Assembly (NCBI GenBank): GCA_002709235.1
Contig: PAQI01000026.1
Location: 16,930 to 78,055, forward strand
Direction of reading: 5' to 3'
Length of the DNA stretch: 61,126 nt
DNA from: Hirschia sp.
GTDB taxonomy: Bacteria > Pseudomonadota > Alphaproteobacteria > Caulobacterales > Hyphomonadaceae
Made by a program: the position numbers and the translations under genes. Under the pieces are notes generated by a model. The model saw only the letters and a list, made by a program, of their open reading frames with translations, did not search any database and was not told where the DNA came from. Shown in pieces: positions 9,345-18,140 of the stretch. How positions within the stretch are numbered: position 1 is the first letter of the stretch; every line of letters starts with the position of its first letter.

Positions 9345-10801
9345 TATTCGTCCTCTTCGCCGACGACTTTGAATTCGATACGCCTGTTATTGGCGCGTCC
9401 TTCGGGGGTATCATTGGAGTCTGCTGGCCGGTCTGGCCCATAACCGATGGAAGTCATCTGATCAGCCTGCATTCCCTTGGCTATGAAATAATCTCGTACT
9501 GCGTCCGCTCGTCTTTGGCTGAGTTCCAGATTAAGCGGACGTGACCCGCGATTGTCGGAATGGCCTTCAACGACAATAGACATTTCAGAGCAGCGCCTTG
9601 CCACTTCAACCAATTTGTCCAGCGTTTCTCCGCTCTTGCGGTCGATATCAGCACGTGCCGTCGCAAAGAAAATTCTGTTTGATGACATCACCCTCAGAAA
9701 GGCTTTCTGGCAGGCTTCTTCTTTTTCATCGCCAACAACATCAAGATCAATTCCATCAATCTCTTGCATGGCTGGCGCAATTATATTGACGTCAATCTGG
9801 GCAGCGAATGGCGCTGGAAGACTTGCGACATCCTCTGTAAGATAAGCATAAGCGCTTTCAGGTGCGTCACCGGTCATGAGGAACGTGTCGCCGATAAGCT
9901 TGATGCTGCCGGAATTGAATTTGGCGATATGGCCCAGTCCAATTTCTGCAATAGCAACCCATCCATTGCGCGGACCGATCTTCATCTTATCAAGCACTTC
10001 ACCGTCAAATGCGTTGCGTGCCACTTGAAGCAGCGAGCGTCTGGCTTCTTCATCCGGAATATATCCATCCAGCACGAGGACATCACCATTGTGACTTGCT
10101 GACCAATGATATGGTCCGGTTACATCCGCCTCCGCTGTGAACGGGTGGCTCACGGACATAAGCGCATCGTCTATGTCGCTTATGTTTTCAGGTGAACGCG
10201 CCTGACCGGTTATCAAAAGGTCCCGATCTTTCAGAACCGCCTTTCCGGATTCAAGCCCTTCCAATTGGCCAAGCCCCAGCCGAACCATGTCTATCCAACC
10301 ATCATGTTCGGGAACACCTGATGCCAGGGACATTTCGTCGATAACACCCTCACCAAACTTTTCTGACGCAGTCGAAACGATGGCCTTGAGCGACTCTCTG
10401 TCTGGCGCGTGCCCCGATAGAGTGACTAAGCCACCCTTGCGTGTGGCCGACCAGACATAAGGTGAGACCAGCGGTGCAATCTCCATCTTGTCTATGACTT
10501 TGGTCACGCCGCCCCGGAACACTCCGCCAGCGCCTGATGCAGTCATTACAGCGTTGATCGCGGCATCTTTCAGGCGCGCAGAAGGTGCCTGGCCAGTCAG
10601 ACGAACTTTCTGGCCATCAACATCTGCTTTTGCCCAGTCCGAATATCCGTTAGTGCTCAATGCAGAATCGATATCCCGCGTAATTCTGCCTTCAATCTTG
10701 CTTGCCGAACTAGAACCCAGATAGATTCCGAAAAGCAATGATAACAGTAATCCCGCTATACCGAGCCAAAGGAGCGGTAAGCACGTATCACGCTTATCCA
10801 T
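9344..10801 (-). CDS. OmpA-family envelope protein with tandem BON-like modules
   Basis: 485 residues. A short cytoplasmic start and one membrane anchor (about 9-30) are followed by a BON-like module (about 35-105), two tandem modules of about 114 residues each (SPYVWSATRKGG at 113 and GPYHWSASHNGD at 229 begin equivalent units; both contain a GW...GLG block and an ITG/MTG end), and an OmpA C-terminal peptidoglycan-binding domain (about 365-480). The latter includes VEGHSDNRGS, NLELSQRRADAV and NNRRIEF. It should sit in the inner membrane and span the periplasm to bind peptidoglycan. It is the first gene of a two-gene unit with the HhH protein and is divergent from the RNA methyltransferase at 10959. 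Exact role unknown. Confidence 0.85.
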   Translation of the reverse strand: MDKRDTCLPLLWLGIAGLLLSLLFGIYLGSSSASKIEGRITRDIDSALSTNGYSDWAKADVDGQKVRLTGQAPSARLKDAAINAVMTASGAGGVFRGGVTKVIDKMEIAPLVSPYVWSATRKGGLVTLSGHAPDRESLKAIVSTASEKFGEGVIDEMSLASGVPEHDGWIDMVRLGLGQLEGLESGKAVLKDRDLLITGQARSPENISDIDDALMSVSHPFTAEADVTGPYHWSASHNGDVLVLDGYIPDEEARRSLLQVARNAFDGEVLDKMKIGPRNGWVAIAEIGLGHIAKFNSGSIKLIGDTFLMTGDAPESAYAYLTEDVASLPAPFAAQIDVNIIAPAMQEIDGIDLDVVGDEKEEACQKAFLRVMSSNRIFFATARADIDRKSGETLDKLVEVARRCSEMSIVVEGHSDNRGSRPLNLELSQRRADAVRDYFIAKGMQADQMTSIGYGPDRPADSNDTPEGRANNRRIEFKVVGEEDE

Positions 10802-10958
10802 TATTAAACCCTAGTTCTGCAGAAACGGAACAGACCAATTCCCAGCCATATAAAAACAGAATACACGTCTGACTTGGTTTGAGAATGCAGTTCGCCTTAA
10901 AAGCGTCTTCTGAAGCCTTACGAAGAATAATATTCTACTTGCACGAGAACTCCAATCC

Positions 10959-11777
10959 ATGGCCGCTCCCATCGACCACATTACAAGTACATCAAATCCA
11001 GTGGTCAAATTTCTTAAAGGGCTCGACCGGAAAAAGAACCGTCGAGAACATGGTGTGTTCCTGGTGGAAGGTGCGCGGCTGATTCAGGAAGGGCTGGACA
11101 AGGGATGGGGCCTTCACACTCTGATTGCGGGATCAGCTACAGATAGTGATCACGTCGAGCGGATCATTGAACGTGCATCGAGGACCACTGCCCGCGTTGT
11201 GACGACGACACCCAAGGTGCTGGCTGCCGTCTCACGCAAAGACAATCCCCAAACTGTCCTTGCAGCATTTGAACAGCGAGAATTGCCTTTACCTGATCAG
11301 CAATTACCTGACCCGGCACGATATATTGCACTCTATCAGGTCAGAGACCCCGGTAATCTTGGCACCATATTGCGAACAGCGGATGCCAGCGGTGTTGCTG
11401 GTGTCATCCTGATCGATCAATGCTGCGACCCCTACTCTGTTGAATGTGTAAGGGCGACCATGGGGTCTGTCTTTTCGGTACCGTTTTTCGCGGTTTCGTT
11501 CGACGACTTTTCGCACTGGCGTCAGAGGTACCAGCTAAGGGTCACGGCCGCATCCATCAATGGAGTTCTGGCTCATGATGAAGTCACCTATGGAAACAAG
11601 AGCGTCCTGATGATGGGCAATGAACAATCCGGATTGCCGGAAACTGTTGAAGCTGTATGCGATGAGTTGATACGTATTCCCATGACCGGTTCGGCAGACA
11701 GCCTGAATCTGGCACAAGCGACGGCGATTGCCTCCTATCAGATATGGAAAGAACACGGTTATGACGGCGCAAGGTAG
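10959..11777 (+). CDS. TrmH/SpoU-family RNA 2'-O-methyltransferase
   Basis: 272 residues. The N-terminus (TSTSNPVVKFLKGL, then HGVFLVEGARLI) is the small substrate-binding domain typical of RlmB/TsnR-like SpoU proteins. The C-terminal SPOUT knot shows all three motifs: NLGTILRTAD (133-142), MMGNEQSGLP, and IPMTGSADSLNLAQATAI. It methylates a ribose 2'-OH in rRNA or tRNA using SAM; which nucleotide cannot be said. The downstream methyltransferase gene overlaps its end (ATG at 11761, stop at 11777), so the two are translationally coupled and may both act on rRNA. Confidence 0.9.
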   Translation: MAAPIDHITSTSNPVVKFLKGLDRKKNRREHGVFLVEGARLIQEGLDKGWGLHTLIAGSATDSDHVERIIERASRTTARVVTTTPKVLAAVSRKDNPQTVLAAFEQRELPLPDQQLPDPARYIALYQVRDPGNLGTILRTADASGVAGVILIDQCCDPYSVECVRATMGSVFSVPFFAVSFDDFSHWRQRYQLRVTAASINGVLAHDEVTYGNKSVLMMGNEQSGLPETVEAVCDELIRIPMTGSADSLNLAQATAIASYQIWKEHGYDGAR

Positions 11778-12702
11778 TTCGATTCCAACCGGGAATTTCA
11801 GATTGCTGGTCGCGGATGACTGGAAGGACTATGAACTTCTCGATTCCGGTGAAGGCCGCAAGCTTGAGCGCTATGGCGACTACAGGTTTGACCGTCCCGA
11901 TGCCCAGGCATTATGGCCTTCAACCACGCCGAGAGATTCGTGGAAACCAGATGCCATATTCGCTGCCGGCGGCGACAAGTCTGAAGATGATGAGCGCGGG
12001 GCGTGGAGTTTTCCTTCAGGCTCGGTACCGGAAAATTGGCCGGTGGCATGGAACGGGCTGGTCGCGAATGCCCGCTGTGCATCCTTCCGGCATCTGGGGC
12101 TTTTTCCTGAACATTCCGTCCACTGGTCGTGGGCAGCGGAGCGGATCAAACGCGCGGCTAGACCTGTCCGTGTATTGAACCTGTTTGGATATACCGGAAT
12201 GATGAGTCTTGCCTGCGCGCAGGCTGGGGCTGAAGTCGTTCATCTTGATGCCTCACCGAAATCCATTGGTTTTGGACGCGACAATCAGGCCTCTTCTGAT
12301 CTTGATGATCGTCCCATTCGATGGATCTGCGATGACGCCATGAAGTTCCTTCAGCGTGAGATCAGACGCGGTAGACAATATGACGGGGTGATACTGGATC
12401 CCCCGAAATATGGCAGAGGCCCAAAGAAAGAGGTGTGGCAGCTTTCTGAAGGTTTGGATGAGCTGCTCGGCAATGTTCGAACAGTCCTGACGCCTGACCC
12501 GCTCTTTGTCATTCTGACAATCTATGCCGTGCGATTGTCTTACCTGTCTGTGGGGCAGACACTGGCATCACACCTATCCGGTTTGGGCGGCGGCCTGGAG
12601 TGGGGCGAAATGACGCTCAAGGAATCCCGGAGCGACAGGCTATTGCCGACAGCCGTCTATGCCCGATGGGGAAGCGATCTGTTTGGCCAATACTCTTCCT
12701 GA
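11761..12702 (+). CDS. Class I SAM-dependent methyltransferase, RlmI/RlmK-like
   Basis: About 313 residues. The Rossmann core has VLNLFGYTGMMSLACAQAGAEVVHLD (motif I with acidic end) and VILDPPKYGRG, where DPPKYGRG is the signature of rRNA cytosine-5/guanine-N2 methyltransferases of the RlmI/RlmK class. It lacks the N-terminal PUA domain of RlmI. The ATG at 11761 lies inside the end of the SpoU gene; a further in-frame ATG at 11728 is possible but would deepen the overlap. It probably modifies rRNA. The end abuts the convergent SH3-protein gene with no spacing. Confidence 0.85.
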   Translation: MTAQGSSIPTGNFRLLVADDWKDYELLDSGEGRKLERYGDYRFDRPDAQALWPSTTPRDSWKPDAIFAAGGDKSEDDERGAWSFPSGSVPENWPVAWNGLVANARCASFRHLGLFPEHSVHWSWAAERIKRAARPVRVLNLFGYTGMMSLACAQAGAEVVHLDASPKSIGFGRDNQASSDLDDRPIRWICDDAMKFLQREIRRGRQYDGVILDPPKYGRGPKKEVWQLSEGLDELLGNVRTVLTPDPLFVILTIYAVRLSYLSVGQTLASHLSGLGGGLEWGEMTLKESRSDRLLPTAVYARWGSDLFGQYSS

Positions 12703-13617
12703 TCAGCGAAAGGATTTGGCGCGGGCAACAGGAAGACAGGCAACACGGCCTTCAGCTGACCCTACTGGCATATCCGTGAACCACACACCTTCTGGTCCGC
12801 GGCAACTTTGAACGCTTTCTTCACCATTGGCGGTCGAGAAAGTCAGATCCCTGCACGGCACGGTCGCATTTACCGGATCTCTCAATGTCGGACCGGTTAT
12901 ACGATGAAAACGGGTGGCCTGTTCACCTTCATGGGGTTTCAGACCTGCAGGTTCCATATAGCCATAGGCGCGGCCATCATTTCCAACCATATACCAGTTT
13001 TCACCGTACATACCGCGCACTCTTCCATAGACTTCAAGTGTTCTTCCGGGCGGTACGTCCTGTATGGCGACATCACCCGCTATGGTCGGTGATGGCCTTA
13101 GGGTGGATTCTCGTAGCGTGATGAAACTACCGCGTTCAAGCCGAAAGCTCTCTGGTGTTCGGCCAACTTCCTCCGCGCGTGGAACAGTGACCAATCTGAA
13201 GGATGAGTGAGTTCCTGTAGGTTTCAAAACTACGGATTCACCTGAATTGGGCGCAATCCATTCTATCTGACGACCGTCGGAATCCTGCTCAAGCACATGC
13301 TGTATTTTCTGGTCCAGAGCGTATTTGTCCACCATCGCAATGGCGGGTGATAATCCCATGAGCATCCGGTTGAACACATAAGTTCCTGCGGACACAGTAC
13401 CGATTCCCGATAGTCCACCCGCAGCTCCTCGCCCTCGAAGAAACCCGTCATCTCCGATTGCGCATGCCGCCTTTAGCGGTCTGGAGTCGAGGTGATTGTC
13501 TGGATCTGCCGCGAATTGGATGGCGGACACCTCCGCCTTTTGATGTGTGGCGCAGCCAGCGCCAGCGAGCGTTGCCACCCCCAACAACAGGCCGCAAATT
13601 CGGGTTTCGATACGCAA
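12703..13617 (-). CDS. Exported SH3-like domain protein, possible lipoprotein
   Basis: About 304 residues from a TTG start at 13617, chosen because AGAGGGG lies about 8 bases ahead and the next residues form a clean signal sequence (RIETRICGLLLGVATLAGAGCATHQK). The C-A-G-A-G-C end is only a partial lipobox. The frame is open further upstream (ATG 13665, TTG 13695), giving up to 330 residues. The middle (about residues 170-250) looks like a bacterial SH3 domain: SFITLRESTLRPSPTIAGDV, GRTLEVYGRVRGMYGENWYMV, then GRAYGYMEPAGL. The C-terminus has a Cys-containing FSTANGEESVQSCRGPEGVW segment. Such domains usually bind cell-wall or envelope partners; no specific function can be given. Confidence 0.7.
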   Translation of the reverse strand: MRIETRICGLLLGVATLAGAGCATHQKAEVSAIQFAADPDNHLDSRPLKAACAIGDDGFLRGRGAAGGLSGIGTVSAGTYVFNRMLMGLSPAIAMVDKYALDQKIQHVLEQDSDGRQIEWIAPNSGESVVLKPTGTHSSFRLVTVPRAEEVGRTPESFRLERGSFITLRESTLRPSPTIAGDVAIQDVPPGRTLEVYGRVRGMYGENWYMVGNDGRAYGYMEPAGLKPHEGEQATRFHRITGPTLRDPVNATVPCRDLTFSTANGEESVQSCRGPEGVWFTDMPVGSAEGRVACLPVARAKSFR

Positions 13618-13710
13618 GGATGAGGCCCCTCTACTCACAACATTCCATTCAACTGTTCTCGTCATGAACAGAATGCAAGACTTCAGCCTACTCAATCATC
13701 CCGCGACTGA

Positions 13711-15000
13711 CTAGTTGATGAACAATGCCGCCGGCAGTGCCCCGACCACTGCGCCAGACATACAGGTGGCCAGTGTTCCGGCTAGAAGTGTTTTCCAGGC
13801 GAGCGAAAGGAAGACGTCTCTTTTGGTCGGCTCTATAATGCTCAACCCACCAATCAGGATCCCGATTGAGCCGAAATTGGCGAAGCCACAGATTGCATGT
13901 GCAAGGATCATCCTGGTGCGCGCGGTCATTTCTGCATCCGGGACATTGGCCAGCCGCTCAAAGGCTATGAATTCGGTGAGAACAGTCTTCACGCCCATCA
14001 GAGAGCCAGCCTGTGTAGCTTCACCCATCGGCACCCCAATGATGTACATGAGCGGCGAGAAGATCCAGCCCAGCACGCGTTCCAGTGACAAGGGTGCGCC
14101 AAACATGTCGGGTAGAGCTCCCAGGAGTACATTGGCGATGTAGAGCAATGCCAAGGCCGCGATCAGCATGGTTGCAATATTGAGAACAATCTGAAGGCCA
14201 TCGCTGGCCCCGCGTGCAAATGCATCCATCGTGGACTGGTATTCAAAGTCAGGCTCGTGGGCGCGCTCTGAAGCAGGAGCAGTCTCAGGAACAATCGTCA
14301 AGGCAAGTGCCACGGCTGCAGGTGCGGCCATGAAGGATGCTGTCAGAAGTTGAGCCAGTGGGTTGGACATGGCGTCTTCAAGGAAGGTTACATAAACTAC
14401 CAGTACCGAGCCTGCGATCGTTGCAAACCCAGTCGTCATGAGAATGAATATCTCAGACCTTGTCATGCCCTTGATATATGGTTTCACGAGAATTGGCGCT
14501 TCAGTCATTCCCATGAAGATGTTTGCCGAAACAGCCAGGCTGGTCGCGCCGCCCAATCCGAGAATGCGAGCAAACAGGAATGCAAAAACACGCGTGACAT
14601 ACCGCAGAATTTTCCAATGCCACAACATTGCTGAAAGTGCCGCAACAACGATGATTATGGGCAGAATCTGGAAAATGAAGATGGGAGGTATGAAACCTTC
14701 CGCTCCTGGAAAGCTGGAATTATCACCAACGTAGCCAAAGACGAATTGCGTTCCCTTGAGCGTTGCGTTCTGTAGCGTCGAAATGATCGGGTTCGACCCC
14801 TCTCCTCCGCCAAACAGACTGCTGGCACCAAACAGTTTTGGAACGCCGAACAATAATAGAGCAAAGAAGAACTGGAGCGCCACGGCTCCCAGGACCACCT
14901 TCAGCGGAAAAGAACGTCGATTTTCCGAGATCAACCACGCGATCCCGACGATTACGCCAAGCCCGATCAACGCCCTCAGATTATCCCAGCCCCAAACCAT
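13711..15000 (-). CDS. nupC: NupC-type concentrative nucleoside transporter
   Basis: 429 residues, the usual length of the CNT family. It is strongly hydrophobic, with N-terminal LRALIGLGVIVGIAWLISENRR, a SANIFMGMTEAPILVKPYI segment (the conserved substrate-site helix with the NxFxGxTEAPL pattern), and MLAHAICGFANFGSIGILIGG near the end. These match cation-coupled nucleoside uptake carriers of the inner membrane. It stands alone between an SH3-domain gene and hflX. The substrate range (pyrimidine or purine) cannot be read from the sequence. Confidence 0.93.
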   Translation of the reverse strand: MVWGWDNLRALIGLGVIVGIAWLISENRRSFPLKVVLGAVALQFFFALLLFGVPKLFGASSLFGGGEGSNPIISTLQNATLKGTQFVFGYVGDNSSFPGAEGFIPPIFIFQILPIIIVVAALSAMLWHWKILRYVTRVFAFLFARILGLGGATSLAVSANIFMGMTEAPILVKPYIKGMTRSEIFILMTTGFATIAGSVLVVYVTFLEDAMSNPLAQLLTASFMAAPAAVALALTIVPETAPASERAHEPDFEYQSTMDAFARGASDGLQIVLNIATMLIAALALLYIANVLLGALPDMFGAPLSLERVLGWIFSPLMYIIGVPMGEATQAGSLMGVKTVLTEFIAFERLANVPDAEMTARTRMILAHAICGFANFGSIGILIGGLSIIEPTKRDVFLSLAWKTLLAGTLATCMSGAVVGALPAALFIN

Positions 15001-15047
15001 GTCATCACCTCACTCGGCCACTTATTCAGCGCCATTCAAGTTGTGCG

Positions 15048-16361
15048 TTACGATGCAACATCAACAGTTGGAAATTTTTCAAGGAAGCGCGCCAGCACAA
15101 CCTCATCCAACTCGACTTTCAATTTGATATTGCCGTTTTCATCACCAGTTTCTTCCAGAACATCACCCTGCTCATAGAGCCATGCGCGCGCTTGACCGAG
15201 TTTGGGCTCGAGAATGAAATCTTCGACGACGCGTTTGCGGAAGGCGACCTCCTGAATGATATCCAGAAGGTTTTCAAATCCTGCTCCGTCCTTTGACGAC
15301 ACAAGAACGACATCTGATCTATTGGCGGCGCGTGCGTTCAGAATGGCAAGATCATCTTCATTGACCAGGTCAGCCTTGTTCCAGACCTCGATCAGCGGTG
15401 GGCGATCCTGTTTCGCATCGGATTCCAGCTGTTGCAGAACGGTTTCAACATCCTCGGCCTGCTGATCCGTCTGCTCTGCGGAGATATCGCGGATATGCAG
15501 GAGCATGTCAGCTTCCATGGCTTCTTCGATTGTTGCGCGAAAACTGTCCACCAGTGTTGTAGGAAGTTCGGAAATAAAACCAACTGTATCAATCAGTGCC
15601 AGCCGATCACCCGATGGCAAGGTGAATTCACGAATGGTGGGATCGAGTGTCGCAAACGGCATGTCTGCTGAAAAAACGTTCGAATCGGTCAAACGGTTGA
15701 ACAGTGTGGACTTGCCAGCATTGGTGTAACCTACCAGTGCAACAACCGGTTTTCCGCGCTTGCGGCGTCCCTGCCTTTGGATATTGCGGGTCTTGCGAAC
15801 GTCTTCGATCGAGACCTTCAGGCGCGCTATCTGCCGATCGAGCATGCGTCGGTCTGCTTCAAGCTGACTTTCACCCGGCCCGGCCAGGAAACCGCGACCT
15901 CCTCGTTGACGCTCAAGGTGAGTCCAGGTTCGAACAAGGCGGGATCGCTCGTAGAGTATCCTTGCCATTTCGACCTGAAGCCGACCTTCAGACGTGCGGG
16001 CACGTAGACCAAATATCTCGAGAATGAGGCCGGTTCGATCGACGATCTTGACCTGGAGCTGACGCTCCAGATTGCGCTGCTGAACGGGTGTGAGCGCGCA
16101 ATCAATGACAACCATGTCTACAGAATGGTCGCGAACATGCTGTTCAATGTTGTCGAGTTGACCAGAGCCGAAGAGCTGGCCTGCATTCGGATCGCGTATT
16201 TTCAATGCAATCGAAAACCCCAGACGCACGCCCAAGGCTTCAACCAAACCCTCGGTTTCGGTGATGCGGGTCCCATCCGGAATAGGGTTCTCGCCTATAC
16301 CAGGGACGACAAGGCCCGCAATGATATCAGGCGTTTCTTGTTCGATCAGGTCGCGCGTCAC
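15048..16361 (-). CDS. hflX: Ribosome-associated GTPase HflX
   Basis: 437 residues. The N-terminal HflX domain holds [10 protein letters not shown] and [16 protein letters not shown], and a glycine-rich linker ([18 protein letters not shown]) follows. The G domain has [15 protein letters not shown] (P-loop), [10 protein letters not shown] (G3) and NKAD (G4). HflX binds the large ribosomal subunit and splits stalled or heat-damaged ribosomes. The start is a GTG at 16361 within the hfq stop (GTGA overlap), so translation is coupled to hfq, the usual order in alphaproteobacteria. Confidence 0.96.
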   Translation of the reverse strand: MTRDLIEQETPDIIAGLVVPGIGENPIPDGTRITETEGLVEALGVRLGFSIALKIRDPNAGQLFGSGQLDNIEQHVRDHSVDMVVIDCALTPVQQRNLERQLQVKIVDRTGLILEIFGLRARTSEGRLQVEMARILYERSRLVRTWTHLERQRGGRGFLAGPGESQLEADRRMLDRQIARLKVSIEDVRKTRNIQRQGRRKRGKPVVALVGYTNAGKSTLFNRLTDSNVFSADMPFATLDPTIREFTLPSGDRLALIDTVGFISELPTTLVDSFRATIEEAMEADMLLHIRDISAEQTDQQAEDVETVLQQLESDAKQDRPPLIEVWNKADLVNEDDLAILNARAANRSDVVLVSSKDGAGFENLLDIIQEVAFRKRVVEDFILEPKLGQARAWLYEQGDVLEETGDENGNIKLKVELDEVVLARFLEKFPTVDVAS

Positions 16362-16612
16362 TCTGCAGCGTCGGCTTCCGCAGCTTCAAACAAGCTTACG
16401 GGGCTATTCGGAGCAATCGTTGAAATAGCGTGCTTGTAAACCAGTTGCGGTGGACGCCCATCGCCTTTCAGCAGCACGCAAAAATTATCAAACCAGGTCA
16501 CAACGCCTTGCAGTTTGACGCCGTTTACAAGGAAAATGGTCAGTGGAGTTTTGCTCTTCCGAACTGCATTCAGAAAAGTGTCCTGCAGATTTTGTTTTTT
16601 TTCCGAAGACAT
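16358..16612 (-). CDS. hfq: RNA chaperone Hfq
   Basis: 84 residues. The Sm1 motif ([28 protein letters not shown]) and Sm2 motif (YKHAIST) are intact, including the QD and YKH residues that line the RNA-binding faces of the hexamer. The acidic tail is short (about 12 residues), as in other alphaproteobacteria. Hfq pairs sRNAs with mRNAs and would be the global post-transcriptional regulator here. A gap of 100 bases from trkH leaves room for its own promoter. Confidence 0.97.
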   Translation of the reverse strand: MSSEKKQNLQDTFLNAVRKSKTPLTIFLVNGVKLQGVVTWFDNFCVLLKGDGRPPQLVYKHAISTIAPNSPVSLFEAAEADAAE

Positions 16613-16712
16613 GGGTAATCAGCCTCTTAGGTGGACTTTAGAAAGTACAATGAAAAAACACACGAACACACCGCTTACCCGGCAGAGCCGCGAATCGCAA
16701 ATGCTATTGCCA

Positions 16713-18125
16713 TTATCTTCGCCAAAAGTCGGTCGTAAACAGCGGAGCGATTGCCAAGACTTCAATCCTGCCCAGAATTGCACCAAGTGACAGCAACATG
16801 ACCGCACCTTCTGAAGCATCGCCTCCCGACAAGGCAGGCTGCACCAATGATCCGACATTGGAAATCGCACCCACGGCAGCGCGAAAGGATGTGTCAAACC
16901 CCATATCGCTCAGTGTCAGTCCCAGTCCCAGGATTACAGATGTCCCCAGATAGGCCAGGATATAGACCCACACGCCCATCACGATGGAGTCACTTCGTGT
17001 TCTTCCCCTGAAGGTGATCTGGGCTGTTGCATGGGAGAATGCCAGTCGTTTGAACTCCGTTCCAGCCCGATTCAACATCAACAATGTCCGCGCAACCTTG
17101 ATACCACCTGCTGTTGATAGCGCAGAGCCGCCTACGAATGCCAGGATTTCGGGTATCGGTTGCGGCAAGCGCTGAGGCACACCATCGATACCGGTTACAC
17201 TCATCCCGGACGTCGACAAGAATGATAGAGCTTCTGCAAACAGCCGAAAATCAAACCACCCTCGCAAAAGGCAAAGCCCGAGCCCCACTAATATGATCCC
17301 GATTGTAAAGGAGATGAACTCCGGATCGTGACTGTAACTCTTCCATTCGCCTCGTTTGATCAAATCGATATGGAACACGATATTGGTTGCGCCGATATAC
17401 AAAAGAAAACACACAAACAAGGCCGGAACGGTTGAAAAGGCTGCCGGGTCACCGTCATTGAGCAATGTGCCACTTGTTGTCACCGCTGCGATACTTCGTG
17501 TCAGTGCATCAACAATGCTGGCGTTTGCTATTGTCATTGCAACGACGCTCACAAATATCACGGCGGCGTAGACGACCAGGACGTTCAACGCGACACGTTC
17601 GAAATGTGAGAAGATATTGTCTCGGTCCAACGTGAAGAAGTGACTTTTCTGAACACCCGCACCTGTCTGGTTCAGTGCTGCAAAAATCACGACCGCTGTT
17701 GCAACGCTCCAGACACCGCCAACGAGCTGCAGGCAGGAGCGCCACAATTTCAGCGCATCGGGCAGCGCCAGATCATATAGTGAGGCACCGGTCGTCGTCA
17801 GGTTTGAAATGGCTTCAAAAAGCGCTTCCGTCAATGTGGGTGAAATCCCAGACGACCAGAACGCTGGTGTAGCCATCAAAGGGGTGATGACCCAGAATCC
17901 AATAACAAACCAGATCGCCTCTCGTGGTCCGGTCTTCGCAGGTATATCCCTGACAAGAACGGCACCACATAACGCAATGAAAATTGCGAACAGACCTGTC
18001 AGCAGCAGTCCTCGAGCGGCTTCTGGCTCATCAGTAAGATGTGCAATCAGTGTGCAGAGCATCGCAAGCGCTCCGAGGAAGCCGCTGCTCAATGCGAGTT
18101 GCCGCAATACGCCCGATAAATTCAC
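16713..18125 (-). CDS. trkH: Trk potassium uptake channel subunit TrkH
   Basis: 470 residues with about ten membrane segments and the repeated selectivity-filter loops of the TrkH/KtrB family: AISNLTTTGASLYD, VTTSGTLLNDG, SFLSTSGMSVTGI and AVGAISNVGSLVQP. It forms the K+-conducting dimer in the inner membrane, gated by TrkA, whose gene lies just upstream (15-base gap). A histidine/glycine-rich C-terminus is absent, and the length is close to E. coli TrkH. Confidence 0.95.
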   Translation of the reverse strand: MNLSGVLRQLALSSGFLGALAMLCTLIAHLTDEPEAARGLLLTGLFAIFIALCGAVLVRDIPAKTGPREAIWFVIGFWVITPLMATPAFWSSGISPTLTEALFEAISNLTTTGASLYDLALPDALKLWRSCLQLVGGVWSVATAVVIFAALNQTGAGVQKSHFFTLDRDNIFSHFERVALNVLVVYAAVIFVSVVAMTIANASIVDALTRSIAAVTTSGTLLNDGDPAAFSTVPALFVCFLLYIGATNIVFHIDLIKRGEWKSYSHDPEFISFTIGIILVGLGLCLLRGWFDFRLFAEALSFLSTSGMSVTGIDGVPQRLPQPIPEILAFVGGSALSTAGGIKVARTLLMLNRAGTEFKRLAFSHATAQITFRGRTRSDSIVMGVWVYILAYLGTSVILGLGLTLSDMGFDTSFRAAVGAISNVGSLVQPALSGGDASEGAVMLLSLGAILGRIEVLAIAPLFTTDFWRR

Positions 18126-18140
18126 AAAGAAACTCCCGAC

